Below are positions 33,733 to 42,713 of a stretch of DNA of 48,578 nt, in pieces; position 1 is the first letter of the stretch; each line of letters starts with the position of its first letter. Location: assembly GCF_016863335.1 (NCBI RefSeq), contig NZ_BOOR01000080.1, positions 1 through 48,578 of the forward strand, read 5' to 3'. The translations under genes were made by a program, and so were the position numbers. The notes beneath the pieces are model-generated. The model was not told where the DNA came from. It saw only the letters and a program-made list of their open reading frames with translations, and ran no database searches. Source of the DNA: Planotetraspora thailandica (GTDB taxonomy: Bacteria > Actinomycetota > Actinomycetes > Streptosporangiales > Streptosporangiaceae).

Positions 33733-34183
33733 TTTCAGCGCTCCGTTCTGCAGGGCTTTTGCATGCAGAGACCTGAGGCAAGAACGCACGTTGTTTCAGC
33801 TGTGACTCCGCAATATTGATGTTTCTCAAGCGCTTCTTTGGGTGATCTCGGTGCTCCAAGGTGGTCTGTGGGTTTTTGTGCGCCGACCTATGCGATGGCA
33901 TCGCCCGGCATGAAAGCGCAGCTGAATTGCAGGTTTTAGAACAGCTGCGACATGGGTGGGTCTTCTCCGGCGAGCCAACGCTGGACGCGCGAAGTCGCAT
34001 CACATCCGCACGCATGAACCGGGTTCCGGGTCTTGGGGACTAGCCACCTGGTGACTGGCGATTCACTTGAGACGTAGGGGCTAGTTCAATGGGCGATAAA
34101 CTGGCCGCAGTGTGTCATTTCTGCTTAGCCGGTCAACGCGTTGTCCGATACGCGCGTCATGAGTCTCTCTGGCCGTTAAATTA

Positions 34184-34218
34184 AGAACGCCGGATCGCGG
34201 GCAACGATCCGGCGTTCT
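34184..34218. terminator. Orphan 14-pair hairpin
   Basis: AGAACGCCGGATCG (34184-34197) pairs perfectly with CGATCCGGCGTTCT (34205-34218) across a seven-base loop; T-rich on the plus side. No intact gene ends nearby on either strand (33733-34183 has none I can support), so it may mark a deleted gene or tRNA. Confidence 0.6.
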
Positions 34219-34346
34219 CGTACCGAAGGTGATTTCCCTCAGTCGTAAACAGGGCGTTTACGTCGACCACTTTACCTGCCTATGCGCCGGTATGTTGGTT
34301 GTCTGGTTGATCCCTTCGGTTTCCTTCAATCCGAAAGGGTCAACGA

Positions 34347-34586
34347 GTGAGACTGGGCAAGGCGGCGATCGTCTCGATCGCGACACCGATCACGGCTGTG
34401 GCCGCGTGGCCGGAGTACCCGTGGGTGACTATCGGCATTGCGGCCGCGGCGGGCGTATCCCTGGTGGTGTTGCTTGTCGTTTTCGCCAGCAGGGGTGGAA
34501 CCGTAACCCTCAGCGCAGGTAGGGGCGATGGGCGCAAGGCTGCCTCCGTCCGCGTCCCTGGACGGCGCCCGCCCCGGAAGGGCTGA
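34347..34586 (+). CDS. Small membrane protein, hypothetical
   Basis: 79 residues from GTG 34347 with AAAGGG about eight bases upstream. Two hydrophobic segments (AAIVSIATPITAVAAW and WVTIGIAAAAGVSLVVLLVV) are followed by a basic Arg/Lys-rich tail, giving a plausible two-helix inner-membrane protein with a cytoplasmic basic end. No family recognised. Isolated; 34587-34884 beyond it has no supported gene. Confidence 0.4.
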   Translation: MRLGKAAIVSIATPITAVAAWPEYPWVTIGIAAAAGVSLVVLLVVFASRGGTVTLSAGRGDGRKAASVRVPGRRPPRKG

Positions 34587-34884
34587 TTCATCAAGTAGTC
34601 GATCTTGTGGTGTCGCAAGGCGAGGGCCTGATCCACTGGAGTGGAAGGGCCCTCGCGGTCAACGGAGCGAAGTTGTCCAGTGATGGCCCCGCACCTTCCT
34701 GACGACGTTGACGGTCTCGGCAGTAAGAGAGCCTCCGGGGAGCGTTGAACCCCTGGTTTCGTTCTACAGGTTGATGCAGTTCCTTTGGAAGTGCGCGCCG
34801 AAAGGTGAAAGCGGAGCAGCCAGCCAGCCGAGGACGGTCGGGCGGTCGCCATGTTGGGGCTGGAAATTGCAGAGGTCGAGGTTG

Positions 34885-35118
34885 TCAGTTCGCGCCCGAT
34901 TTGATCCACGCGGGGAAGCTGACCTGCGGTGGATCAGATAGGTCTGGAGAGGGCTCCGGCTCGTAGTCCCATTCGATCTGATCTATTTCGCCTGACTGAT
35001 GACGCCAGACGTGGTGCCGAGCGTAGACGCTCATGTTGTCGGTCAGTAGGTAGACGAGAGCCGTCGCCGGGACTGGGACCTGTGGTCGGCAGCGGGGTCG
35101 AGGCGGGGGCGAGTTCAT
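34885..35118 (-). CDS. Small hypothetical protein
   Basis: Up to 77 residues; an internal ATG gives a 49-residue version starting MSVYARHHVWRHQSGEIDQI and ending WIKSGAN. Acidic and aromatic, no membrane segment. Not recognised; it could be the tail of a larger lost gene. Divergent from the LAL regulator gene. Confidence 0.3.
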   Translation of the reverse strand: MNSPPPRPRCRPQVPVPATALVYLLTDNMSVYARHHVWRHQSGEIDQIEWDYEPEPSPDLSDPPQVSFPAWIKSGAN

Positions 35119-35182
35119 GGAGTGGTTGATGGGGTCTGTGCCCGTTTATGTGCCACATTGGCGTGGGCGCTACTGTGCCGTC

Positions 35183-37879
35183 ATGTTGATAGGACGCCAC
35201 CTTGAGCGCGCCCGTTTGGAGGAGCTGCTGGCGAAGGCCCGCGAAGGGCGGAGCGGGGCGTTGGTCGTGCAGGGTGAGGCGGGGATCGGCAAGTCGACCA
35301 TGCTCGAGGATCTGGCGTCGGTCGCGGACGGGATGGGGGTGTTACGGGGGTCCGGCATCGAGACCGAGGCCGAGTTGCCATTCAGTGGGCTCCACCTGCT
35401 CTTGCATCCGTTCGTGGACCGGCTGGAGGTTTTGCCGGGCCAGCAGGCGGCCGCCATGCGGTCAGTGTTCGGGCTGGCCGAGGTTCCGGTGCGCGACCCG
35501 TTCCTCGTCGGCGCCGCGACGCTGACGCTGCTGTCGGACCTCGCCGCGCGGCGGCCGCTGGTGTGCCTGATCGACGATGCTCAATGGCTGGATCGGGCGT
35601 CCTCGGACGCGTTGTTGTTCGCAGCGCGCAGGCTTCATGAGGATCCGATCGTGATGGTCTTCGCGGTACGGGACACCGCACAACCGTTCCTCACGCCGGG
35701 GATCGAGGTCATGCGGCTGGACGGACTGGACCGTGACTCCGCCGTGGAACTGCTGGCGGAATGCGCGCCCGAGCTGACCGTTCCGGTGCGTGACAGGCTC
35801 CTGGACGAGGCGGGCGGCAATCCGCTGGCCCTGATGGAGCTTTCCCACGCGTCGAGGGACGGCCTGGCCACGCCGGTCGGTCCGCTGAGGATCGCCGGAC
35901 GCGTGCAGGACGCCTTCCGGGCCCAGCTGGAGGAGCTGCCCGCTGCCACCCGTCTGCTCCTTCTACTGGCGGCGGCCGACGGCGCCTGCGAACTCGATGT
36001 GGTTCTGCGGGCGGGCGTCGCCCTCGGTGTGTCACCCGTCGATCTCGGTCCGGCTGAAGAGGCCCGTCTGGTCGTGACGTCAGCCGACGAGATCAGGTTC
36101 CGTCATCCGCTGATCCGCTCGGCCGTGTATCAGAGCGCTCCTCATCATCAGCGCATCGCCGTACATCAAGCCCTGGCTGGCGCGCTGTCGCTTGTGGCGG
36201 ACTCCGACCGCCGCACGTGGCATCGGGCCGCCGCGGCCACCGGCCCCGACGATGAAGTCGCCGGCGAGCTGGAACACACTGCCGAGCGAGCCCGAGATCG
36301 CGGTGGGGCGGTGGCGGTCGCCTTGGCGTACGAGCGCGCCGCACGGCTCAGCACCGGCCAGGAGGGCAAGGCACAGCGCATGGTCCGCGCGGCCCGCTCT
36401 GCCTACGACGCCGGCCGCCCGGAATGGGCGACCCGGCTGGCGACCGAGGCCGCTGCGCTGACCGGCAGGGCCGCTGTCGTCGCCGAGGCCACCTACGTGC
36501 GTGCGCAAGTGGCCTACGAAAGCACCTCGCCGGCCGCCGACGCAGCCCTGGCTTTGGAGGGCGCCATGCTGATCACCGGCAGCCATCCGGAGCGGGCGGT
36601 GTCCATGCTGACCGAGGCCGTGTGGGCGGCCCGCGACGCATGCGCCCATGATCTCGTCAAAGAAGCCGTCGCCCAGTTGGAGACCGTCCGGCTGCCCTCC
36701 GGCGCAGCGCTGGCGCCCGTGGTGGCGGCCCTGATCGGGTACGGCAGGCACGCCGACGGTGATTTCGGCGCGGCGGTCGTGCCCATGCGCGCGCTGGTCG
36801 AGGCTGTCCGGACCGGAACCGTCCAGGACTTCGTCGAGCGGGTGATCGCCGGATTCATGGGGCTGCTGACCGCCGACGACGTGGCGGCGACGGACGTGCT
36901 CGAGTCGCTGGCGGCCGACGTCAGAGCGGACGGGTCGCTCGGCTGGCTTCCGTACGTGCTGGAGCCGCTGGCCATCGGCCGGCTGCTGCGGGGCGACTTC
37001 CGCGGCGCTCAGGCCGACCTCGCTCAAGGCATCTCGCTGGCGTCCGACATCGGCATGGACATGCAGGTGACCGTACTGAAGGCCATCGCGGTGTGGCTGG
37101 CCGCCGTCATCGGCGACGCCGCCGAGTGCCGTGCGTTGGCCGCCGAGGTGCGTGAACACGCTGCCCTGCACCCCACCAACGCGGCCCTCGCCTCGTGGGG
37201 CGTTGGACTGCTCGACCTCGCCGAGGGACGTTCCGAGCAGGCGCTCGACGCGTTCGAGGAAGCATGCGGGGGCCCTGCCCGGCACGATCTGCTCATCAGG
37301 GCCGTACCGGATCACGTCGAAGCCGCCATCCGCACCGGACGCGCCGACCTGGCCCGACGACACCTGCCGGCCTTGTCGGCGTGGGCCGGGCACAATGACG
37401 TCGGCAAGGCTCTGGAGTTGCGCTGCCAGGCCCTGCTCACCGACGGTGACCAGGCCGAACGTCACTACCGCGCCGCGCTGCGGCTCATCCCCGACCGGCC
37501 GTACGAACTCGCGCGGACCAAGCTCGCATACGGAGGATGGCTGCGCCGCCAGCGCCGCCGCTCGGAGGCTCGCGCCGCTCTGGCGCAAGCAGAGGACACC
37601 TTCGCCAGGCTCGGCGCGGCACGCTGGGCCGAGCGCGCCCGCACCGAACTGACGGTCCTCGGCGACAGACCCGTGGCCCACGCCCAGGCCGACGACCCGC
37701 TCCAGCGGCTGACCCCACAGGAACTCCAGGTCGTGCGACTGGCCGCAGCCGGGTACAGCAACAGGGAGATCGCGGCGCGCCTGTACCTCAGCCCGCGCAC
37801 CGTGGGACATCACCTCTACCGCGCTTATCCGAAGATCGGCGTGACCCGCAGGATGGAGCTCGCCAAGCTCGAGCTGTGA
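35183..37879 (+). CDS. LAL-type LuxR regulator with ATPase domain
   Basis: 898 residues. An STAND/AAA ATPase opens the protein: Walker A GEAGIGKST (about 31-39), Walker B LVCLIDDAQWLD (about 130-141). A long TPR-like helical middle follows, and a LuxR HTH closes it (LTPQELQVVRLAAAGYSNRE, IAARLYLSPRTVGHHLYRAY; about 838-895). This is the MalT-like/LAL layout of ATP- and ligand-dependent activators, common as pathway-specific regulators of secondary metabolism. ATG 35183 is chosen because LIGRHLERARL is the conserved start; the frame is open to 35117. Its target may be the SDR gene 185 bases downstream. Confidence 0.93.
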   Translation: MLIGRHLERARLEELLAKAREGRSGALVVQGEAGIGKSTMLEDLASVADGMGVLRGSGIETEAELPFSGLHLLLHPFVDRLEVLPGQQAAAMRSVFGLAEVPVRDPFLVGAATLTLLSDLAARRPLVCLIDDAQWLDRASSDALLFAARRLHEDPIVMVFAVRDTAQPFLTPGIEVMRLDGLDRDSAVELLAECAPELTVPVRDRLLDEAGGNPLALMELSHASRDGLATPVGPLRIAGRVQDAFRAQLEELPAATRLLLLLAAADGACELDVVLRAGVALGVSPVDLGPAEEARLVVTSADEIRFRHPLIRSAVYQSAPHHQRIAVHQALAGALSLVADSDRRTWHRAAAATGPDDEVAGELEHTAERARDRGGAVAVALAYERAARLSTGQEGKAQRMVRAARSAYDAGRPEWATRLATEAAALTGRAAVVAEATYVRAQVAYESTSPAADAALALEGAMLITGSHPERAVSMLTEAVWAARDACAHDLVKEAVAQLETVRLPSGAALAPVVAALIGYGRHADGDFGAAVVPMRALVEAVRTGTVQDFVERVIAGFMGLLTADDVAATDVLESLAADVRADGSLGWLPYVLEPLAIGRLLRGDFRGAQADLAQGISLASDIGMDMQVTVLKAIAVWLAAVIGDAAECRALAAEVREHAALHPTNAALASWGVGLLDLAEGRSEQALDAFEEACGGPARHDLLIRAVPDHVEAAIRTGRADLARRHLPALSAWAGHNDVGKALELRCQALLTDGDQAERHYRAALRLIPDRPYELARTKLAYGGWLRRQRRRSEARAALAQAEDTFARLGAARWAERARTELTVLGDRPVAHAQADDPLQRLTPQELQVVRLAAAGYSNREIAARLYLSPRTVGHHLYRAYPKIGVTRRMELAKLEL

Positions 37880-38064
37880 GCCGTATCAGTCGACCTACTT
37901 ACTCGTCACCATGGCCGGCACCCGCCGCGGACCGGCCTGAGGTACGCCGCTCTCGTCGCCGCCCGTCCTGGTCAGCGGATCTGTCAGAACAGTCGTGAGG
38001 CCGATGCCCGCCTTGCCATGCTGTCCCTAGATTCGAGCCATCGAACCGACGAACGGAGACGCAC

Positions 38065-38814
38065 ATGCTTCTGGAGAACAAGACCGCGGTGATCTATGGG
38101 GGCGGCGGAGCCATCGGCGGCGCGATGGCGCGGGGCTTCGCAGCCGAGGGAGCGCGAGTCTTCCTCGCCGGACGCACTCCCGGCAAGCTCGACACCGTCG
38201 CCGCGGACATTCGCAGTCAGGGCGGCCTGGCCGAGACGGCGATCGTGGACGCCCTGGACGAGAGCGCCGTCAACGGCTGGGTCGACTCCATCGCGGCACA
38301 GACCGGCAGCATCGACGTCTCGGTCAACGTCATCTCCCAGGACGCGCTGTTCGTGCCGCTGCTCGACATGCCCGTCGCCGACTTCGGCCGCGCGATGGAC
38401 AAGGTGGCGCGCTCGTTTCTGCTGACCGCAAAGGCCGCGGCACGGCATATGGTCAAGCAGGGCTCGGGAGTCATCTTGCACTTCGGCGGCTCGGACCCGG
38501 CCAACTCCTCGCCCGGCCTGGGAACCGTACAGGTCGGCTGCGACCTGGTCGAGGCCATGCGCCGCCAGTGGGCCTGCGAGCTCGGCCCGCACTCCGTACG
38601 CGTGGTCTCGATGCGTACCGGTGGGATCCCCGATTCCCTGGGCGACCTTCCCGAGATGGCGCCCTACAAGCAGAAGATGGTGGATGCGACGCTTCTCAAG
38701 CGAGCCGCGACCCTGGACGATGTCGGCCGAGTCGCCGCGTTCTTGGCGTCGGAACACGCCAGGAGCATCACCTCCACGCAGGTGAACATCTCCTGCGGAG
38801 CCCTCGTCGACTGA
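38065..38814 (+). CDS. SDR-family protein with degenerate active site
   Basis: 249 residues with a classical SDR fold: glycine motif YGGGGAIGGAMARGF (about 11-25), AGRTPGKLD after beta-2, and the family C-terminus (DVGRVAAFLASEHARSITST, QVNISCGALVD). The active site is abnormal. Where NNAG is expected it reads SVNVISQ, and the segment that should carry YxxxK reads GLGTVQVGCDLVEAMRRQWA, with neither Tyr nor Lys. So it probably binds NAD(P) without standard SDR catalysis, or uses another residue. Frame and composition are intact, so it is not simple decay. ATG 38065 follows ACGGAGACGCAC. Confidence 0.9.
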   Translation: MLLENKTAVIYGGGGAIGGAMARGFAAEGARVFLAGRTPGKLDTVAADIRSQGGLAETAIVDALDESAVNGWVDSIAAQTGSIDVSVNVISQDALFVPLLDMPVADFGRAMDKVARSFLLTAKAAARHMVKQGSGVILHFGGSDPANSSPGLGTVQVGCDLVEAMRRQWACELGPHSVRVVSMRTGGIPDSLGDLPEMAPYKQKMVDATLLKRAATLDDVGRVAAFLASEHARSITSTQVNISCGALVD

Positions 38815-38948
38815 CACGACAGGTGCCGGGGAGGCATAGACCCTTACCCGCGGACCGATGCCGCGGGCTGGGACGAGCGTGAACGCGATGCCTCCCCCTG
38901 GAGGGACCCGCGCAAGGCAACCTGCGGAAGCGACATTCGGAGAACAGC

Positions 38949-39293
38949 ATGAACAACGACGTCACCCAGTACATCAACAAGACCGCGCCCTGGCAGATCG
39001 ACGTCTGCGAGAAACTGCGCGCAATGGTCCACGAGACGGTTCCCACGGTCGAAGAACGGCTGCAATACGGCAAGCCGCACTTCCTCAAGAACGGCCAATT
39101 CGCGGCCGTCATAGCGGTCTCCCGGAACAAGGTGTCATTCATGGTGTTCAACGCCACGGACATCCCTGTGGTCAAGGGCTTCATCCGAGCACTGGGCCAA
39201 GGGGAACGCAAGGCCGTCGACATCGAAGAAGGGCGGGATGTCGACTACACGCGCCTCGCCGACATTCTGGGACAGACCACGGTCGCTTTGTGA
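38949..39293 (+). CDS. DUF1801 family protein
   Basis: 114 residues, complete. It matches the DUF1801/YdhG-like pattern: EKLRAMVHETVPTVEERLQY, GKPHFLKNGQFAAVIA, KVSFMVFNATDI, then a C-terminal LADILGQTTVAL. The fold is a small alpha/beta protein of unknown biochemical role. AGAACAGC precedes the ATG as a weak ribosome site. It follows the SDR gene after 134 bases and may share its transcript. Confidence 0.88.
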   Translation: MNNDVTQYINKTAPWQIDVCEKLRAMVHETVPTVEERLQYGKPHFLKNGQFAAVIAVSRNKVSFMVFNATDIPVVKGFIRALGQGERKAVDIEEGRDVDYTRLADILGQTTVAL

Positions 39294-39430
39294 GCAGGCC
39301 GGCTCGCCCCATCTGATCTCGCTGCTCAGCTTGTCGTTTAAGGAGGTTTTGATCCGCGACGCTCACGCTCGAAAGTCCTCGCTCGCCCCCCTGATGGATC
39401 GGACCGTTGACCAGGTTCAATGCTGCTTAC

Positions 39431-39541
39431 CGCCATGTGGTGCAGGGAGGCGGACGCCCACACGAGGTCGGCAGGGCCGAGGGCCGGCCACGTCTGGTCC
39501 AGGTCGGCTTGGATGGTGCGGATCCGGTCGGCGACGCCGAG
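39431..39541 (-). pseudogene. SAM methyltransferase fragment
   Basis: A minus-strand frame reads LGVADRIRTIQADLDQTWPA followed by LGPADLVWASASLHHM: motifs II-III of a class I methyltransferase. Neither the SAM-binding glycine motif nor the C-terminal half is present. Confidence 0.55.
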
Positions 39542-39575
39542 GCGGGTGATGAGCCGGAAGTTGCCGCTGGTGATG

Positions 39576-40022
39576 CGGGTGCTGTGCGGCGGAGTTTTCG
39601 GCTCTGCGCAGGTGCTGATGTTGTCCGGGATAGGTCCGGCGGACGAGTTGCGCAAGCACGCCATCGCGGTGGCCGTGGAACTGCGGCTTCGGCATCATCC
39701 CCACGGTACTGAGCACCCCGCAGCCGTGGCACCGTGCGCCTCGCTTCGGCCGGACCCCGGGGCCGCCCCGTTGATCGATCCCGCTTTCTTCAGCGAACCC
39801 GCCTTCCTGCGCCGCACGACGCACAGCGCGGCCCACCCCGTGGGAACCTGCCGCATCGGACCCGACGCGGCGTCGGCCGTGGTGGACCCTCAACTGCGCG
39901 TGCACGGAGTCGCCGGGCTGCGGATCGCCGACGCCTCCGTGATGCCCTCGCTGATCGGGGCCGACACCGACGCCGCCGTACTGGCCATCGCGGAACGAGC
40001 GGCTGAACTCCTGCTCGGCTAG
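39576..40022 (+). pseudogene. GMC oxidoreductase, internally deleted
   Basis: Two pieces of a GMC flavoenzyme lie in one frame. 39576-39684 encodes VLCGGVFGSAQVLMLSGIGP, then ADELRKHAI, from the middle of the family. 39768-40022 encodes the C-terminal catalytic and FAD-binding part: HSAAHPVGTCRIGPDA (active-site His), VVDPQLRVHGVAGLRIADAS, and SLIGADTDAAVLAIAERAAE. The N-terminal FAD motif and about 250 central residues are missing. GMC proteins of this type are about 500 residues, so it cannot be functional. Confidence 0.75.
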
Positions 40023-40215
40023 GAACCTGCCGAGTCCTGGACGATGCGGCCGACGGCGGTGACGACGGCTGCCCGCAGTTGCTGCCACCGCTCGGCCGTC
40101 CACGGGGCGCCGCTGTCGGCGATCTGGAGCGCAAGCGGGGTGAGCACATGAACGTGGTTGACGGCCCAGACCACGGCATAGAGGTCGGCGTGGTCGAGTG
40201 ACTGGCCGGGCTGGG
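40019..40215 (-). pseudogene. C-terminal fragment of unidentified protein
   Basis: A frame ending at 40019 reads SLDHADLYAVVWAVNHVHVL, then TPLALQIADSGAPWTAERWQ and VVTAVGRIVQDSAGS. It looks like the helical end of a real protein but no start exists: it joins the kinase fragment out of frame near 40220. Confidence 0.4.
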
Positions 40216-40223
40216 CCGCGGCA

Positions 40224-40691
40224 AGTACGGGCGATTCCGAAGTCGATAAGGACGACCCTGCGCGGGGTGAGCAGTACATTGCCGGGTTTCACGTCTCGAT
40301 GGAGGATGCCTTCGGCATGGGCGTGGCCAAGGGCGTCGAGCAGTTGGCGGGCGATCCGTGCGACAAGGAGAGGGGAGAGCGGTCCATTTCTGCGGATGAC
40401 TTGGTCCAGCGTGAGTGAATCACGGACGAACTCCATCACGATCCAGAGCCGTCCGTCGTTCTCAACGACGTCGTAGACAGTGATGATTCCTGGACGCGCC
40501 AGCCGGGCCACCGACCGTGCTTCTTGGAGCGCAATCCGGCGTACGGAGATGTCGTCCAAGGTGACGGTCATTTCCTTGACCGCAACATAGCGGTCGAGGA
40601 GAGCGTCGTGGGCCAGCCAGACGACTCCCATTCCTCCGCGCCCGATCCGTTGGATCAATTGGTAGCGCTCGACTCCTCCACGGATACCCAT
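40224..40691 (-). pseudogene. Ser/Thr protein kinase, truncated
   Basis: The N-terminal 155 residues of a Hanks-type kinase: GRGGMGVVW loop, VAVKE lysine, catalytic loop HRDVKPGN, and DFGIA. After DFGIAR the frame leaves kinase sequence (Arg/Pro-rich shadow). The activation segment, C-lobe and any sensor domain are gone. Hanks kinases of actinobacteria exceed 270 residues for the catalytic domain alone, so this is not active as a kinase. Confidence 0.8.
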
Positions 40692-40767
40692 AAGAGAGAT
40701 CGTGGCAGGTGGGACCTTCTTCGCGGGGTGCGACCGCGTCCGGGTCAGAACTCGGACGCTCGGACAG

Positions 40768-42264
40768 CTAGGACTCCGCGGGTGCGGCTCGGGATGCGCT
40801 GCACTTCTCCAAGTGCTGGAGTTGCTCGTCGGGCTGAGCGGCGGGCTTGCGGTACACCTGGGTCTCGATGCCCAAGCTGAGTTCGCACTGCGTACGGAAA
40901 TAGTGCTTCTGGGCTTCCTCGAACAGCTTGGCGGTGGTCTCCTGCGAGCGCATGAAAGCCAGAAGACCCCACCCCTCCCGCAGCCTCAGGACGATCTCGT
41001 CCTGTCCGAAGACCGGCTCGGAATCTCCGGTGTTGCGCACGGTGGTGGCGAAATGGTTCTCCAGCTCGAAACCGAACTCCCCAGCGCGTCGCGGAAGATC
41101 GGTCAGGATCGTGCGGTCACCGGGGTAGTAGTGGTCGTGCATCTCGACCATGCGGCGGATCTCGTCCGGCCCCGTAAAAGTGTCGTCGTTCACGTCGACG
41201 ACGTACAGCAGCCCGCCCGGCCGCAGCACTCGCCACATCTCTCGCAGAGCGAGGTCAGGGCTGCGGAGGTGGATGAACAGGAAGCTCGCCATGACCACGT
41301 CGTGGGACGCGTCCGGCTCGCCGGTGGCGTAAGCCGTCCCGCGCCGTACGTCCAGCTGGGGGAAGGCGGACCGCGCTGTGGCGCGCAGGTCGGGTGAGGG
41401 TTCGACACCCCGGATGCGGTAGCCGGAGAACGGCGGCTCCTTTGCGACCGCCGCGAGGGCGTCTCCCGGCCCGGTGCCGACGTCGAGCAGCGAAGCGGGC
41501 GGGGGAGGGAAGGCGGTCGCCATGAGCCGCGGCCGCTGCTCGGCGGCCATCAGCCGGCTTTGTGCGGCGAGTCTGGGCAGCTCCTCCTTACGAGGCAGCG
41601 GGTCCAAGTAGATGTTCTCCGCCCCCAGGAGATCTCCCGCCAGCAGGTGTTCCCGGTCGGTGTCCGCAAGGAAGGGGACGAGCGAGGGGACGGCTATCCG
41701 GGTTCCGTTGTGCATCGACCGCTTGCCCAGCGCACGGTATTCGACGTACAGCTTCTCCATGGCCGCTGCGCCCTCGATGGTCATCACCGTGACGGCGTCG
41801 GCGCCGGAGCCGATGTCGGCATGCCTGACGAACCCTCGCCTGGCGTACCTGTCGATGAGTCGGCGATGAGTGCCACGAACGGTGAGGAAGAACCGGACCG
41901 GGCGCAGCGACTCGGAGATCTGCAGCATCATCGACGTGCCGAGCTGTTCGCTGATTAGGGCGCCCCGATACGGGGCCTCCTCCAGCCGCTTGCCGATCTG
42001 AACCGACAGGCCGTCGACTTTCGGCAACTCCAGATGGGTCAGTTCGGGTGCGCCGGGCTCGTAGACGTAGGCGGCCAGCGCACCGATGGTCTCGTCACCG
42101 GACAGGGCGCACAGGTGAAGGCCGTCCGGGTCCTTCGGGTGATGCACCATGTCTTCGCCGAAGCCCTGCTCGGCCATGTACACGCGCCGCCGGAGGCGCG
42201 TTATCGCCTCACCCGCATCGTGCCATTCGACCCACCGCGCTCGTAGGGCGGCGTCATCGTGCAT
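40768..42264 (-). CDS. GNAT-like acyltransferase fused to SAM methyltransferase
   Basis: 498 residues with two domains. The first (about 1-175) resembles GNAT/N-acyl-amino-acid-synthase folds: LRRRVYMAEQGFGEDMVHHP, HLCALSGDETIGALAAYVYE, GTHRRLIDRYARRGF. The second (about 265-480) is a class I methyltransferase: SLLDVGTGPGDALAAVAKEP (motif I), DASHDVVMASFLFIHL, LREMWRVLRPGGLLYVVDVN. It is a complete fusion in one frame, not a junction of debris. Likely modifies a small molecule or lipid in two steps; the substrate is unknown. ATG 42264 is preferred over the open frame to 42600, whose residues look non-coding. Tandem GACATATG repeats lie upstream. Confidence 0.85.
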   Translation of the reverse strand: MHDDAALRARWVEWHDAGEAITRLRRRVYMAEQGFGEDMVHHPKDPDGLHLCALSGDETIGALAAYVYEPGAPELTHLELPKVDGLSVQIGKRLEEAPYRGALISEQLGTSMMLQISESLRPVRFFLTVRGTHRRLIDRYARRGFVRHADIGSGADAVTVMTIEGAAAMEKLYVEYRALGKRSMHNGTRIAVPSLVPFLADTDREHLLAGDLLGAENIYLDPLPRKEELPRLAAQSRLMAAEQRPRLMATAFPPPPASLLDVGTGPGDALAAVAKEPPFSGYRIRGVEPSPDLRATARSAFPQLDVRRGTAYATGEPDASHDVVMASFLFIHLRSPDLALREMWRVLRPGGLLYVVDVNDDTFTGPDEIRRMVEMHDHYYPGDRTILTDLPRRAGEFGFELENHFATTVRNTGDSEPVFGQDEIVLRLREGWGLLAFMRSQETTAKLFEEAQKHYFRTQCELSLGIETQVYRKPAAQPDEQLQHLEKCSASRAAPAES

Positions 42265-42308
42265 GGCCTGAGATCCTCTCGGCGTATGGATGAGGGCGCC
42301 ATAAGGAT

Positions 42309-42334
42309 GACATATGACTCTTGAGCGACATATG
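42309..42334. promoter_or_regulatory. Tandem GACATATG repeat, candidate operator
   Basis: GACATATG occurs at 42309-42316 and again at 42327-42334 (18-base period); each contains the CATATG palindrome. It lies 45 bases upstream of the acyltransferase-methyltransferase gene, a good place for a regulator. 42335-42686 beyond it has no gene I can support. Confidence 0.4.
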
Positions 42335-42713
42335 TTTCCATGCGTCCGTTTAATCTCTTTGGATAGCAGAAACGGCTTACCGGACCTCGTCTTCTGAGTC
42401 ATGGATAGCGCTTGGAGAATGGCGCGTACGCCGGGGCGGCCAGGGTCGTAGCACTCCGCGTGCGCCTGGCCGTCAGTCTCGCCATCGACATAGGCGTGCA
42501 CTTCGGCGAACTGGACCCGCCATCGGCTGTGGCGGCAGAGGCCTCCCCGCCCGCTGGGCACGCTGACCGTGGCCATAGCGGTGTCGAAGGAGTCTCTCAA
42601 GGCACATTAGTGTTGCCGCGTCGCTAGCATGACACCTTCTGTCACTGAGCGGAGCGATCCGGATACTTAGGGAGCGGTCGTGGTCCATGCCGTTCGATCC
42701 GAGAGGTGCTCCT

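Noticed and set aside
33861-34043. 60-codon plus frame with LRHGWVFSGEP.
   Set aside because: No ribosome site, motif or neighbour supports it.
36080-37813. 577-codon minus-strand frame.
   Set aside because: Antisense shadow of the LAL regulator.
42265-42600. N-terminal extension of the acyltransferase-methyltransferase frame.
   Set aside because: It covers the tandem-repeat promoter region and reads unlike a protein; ATG 42264 fits the domain start.
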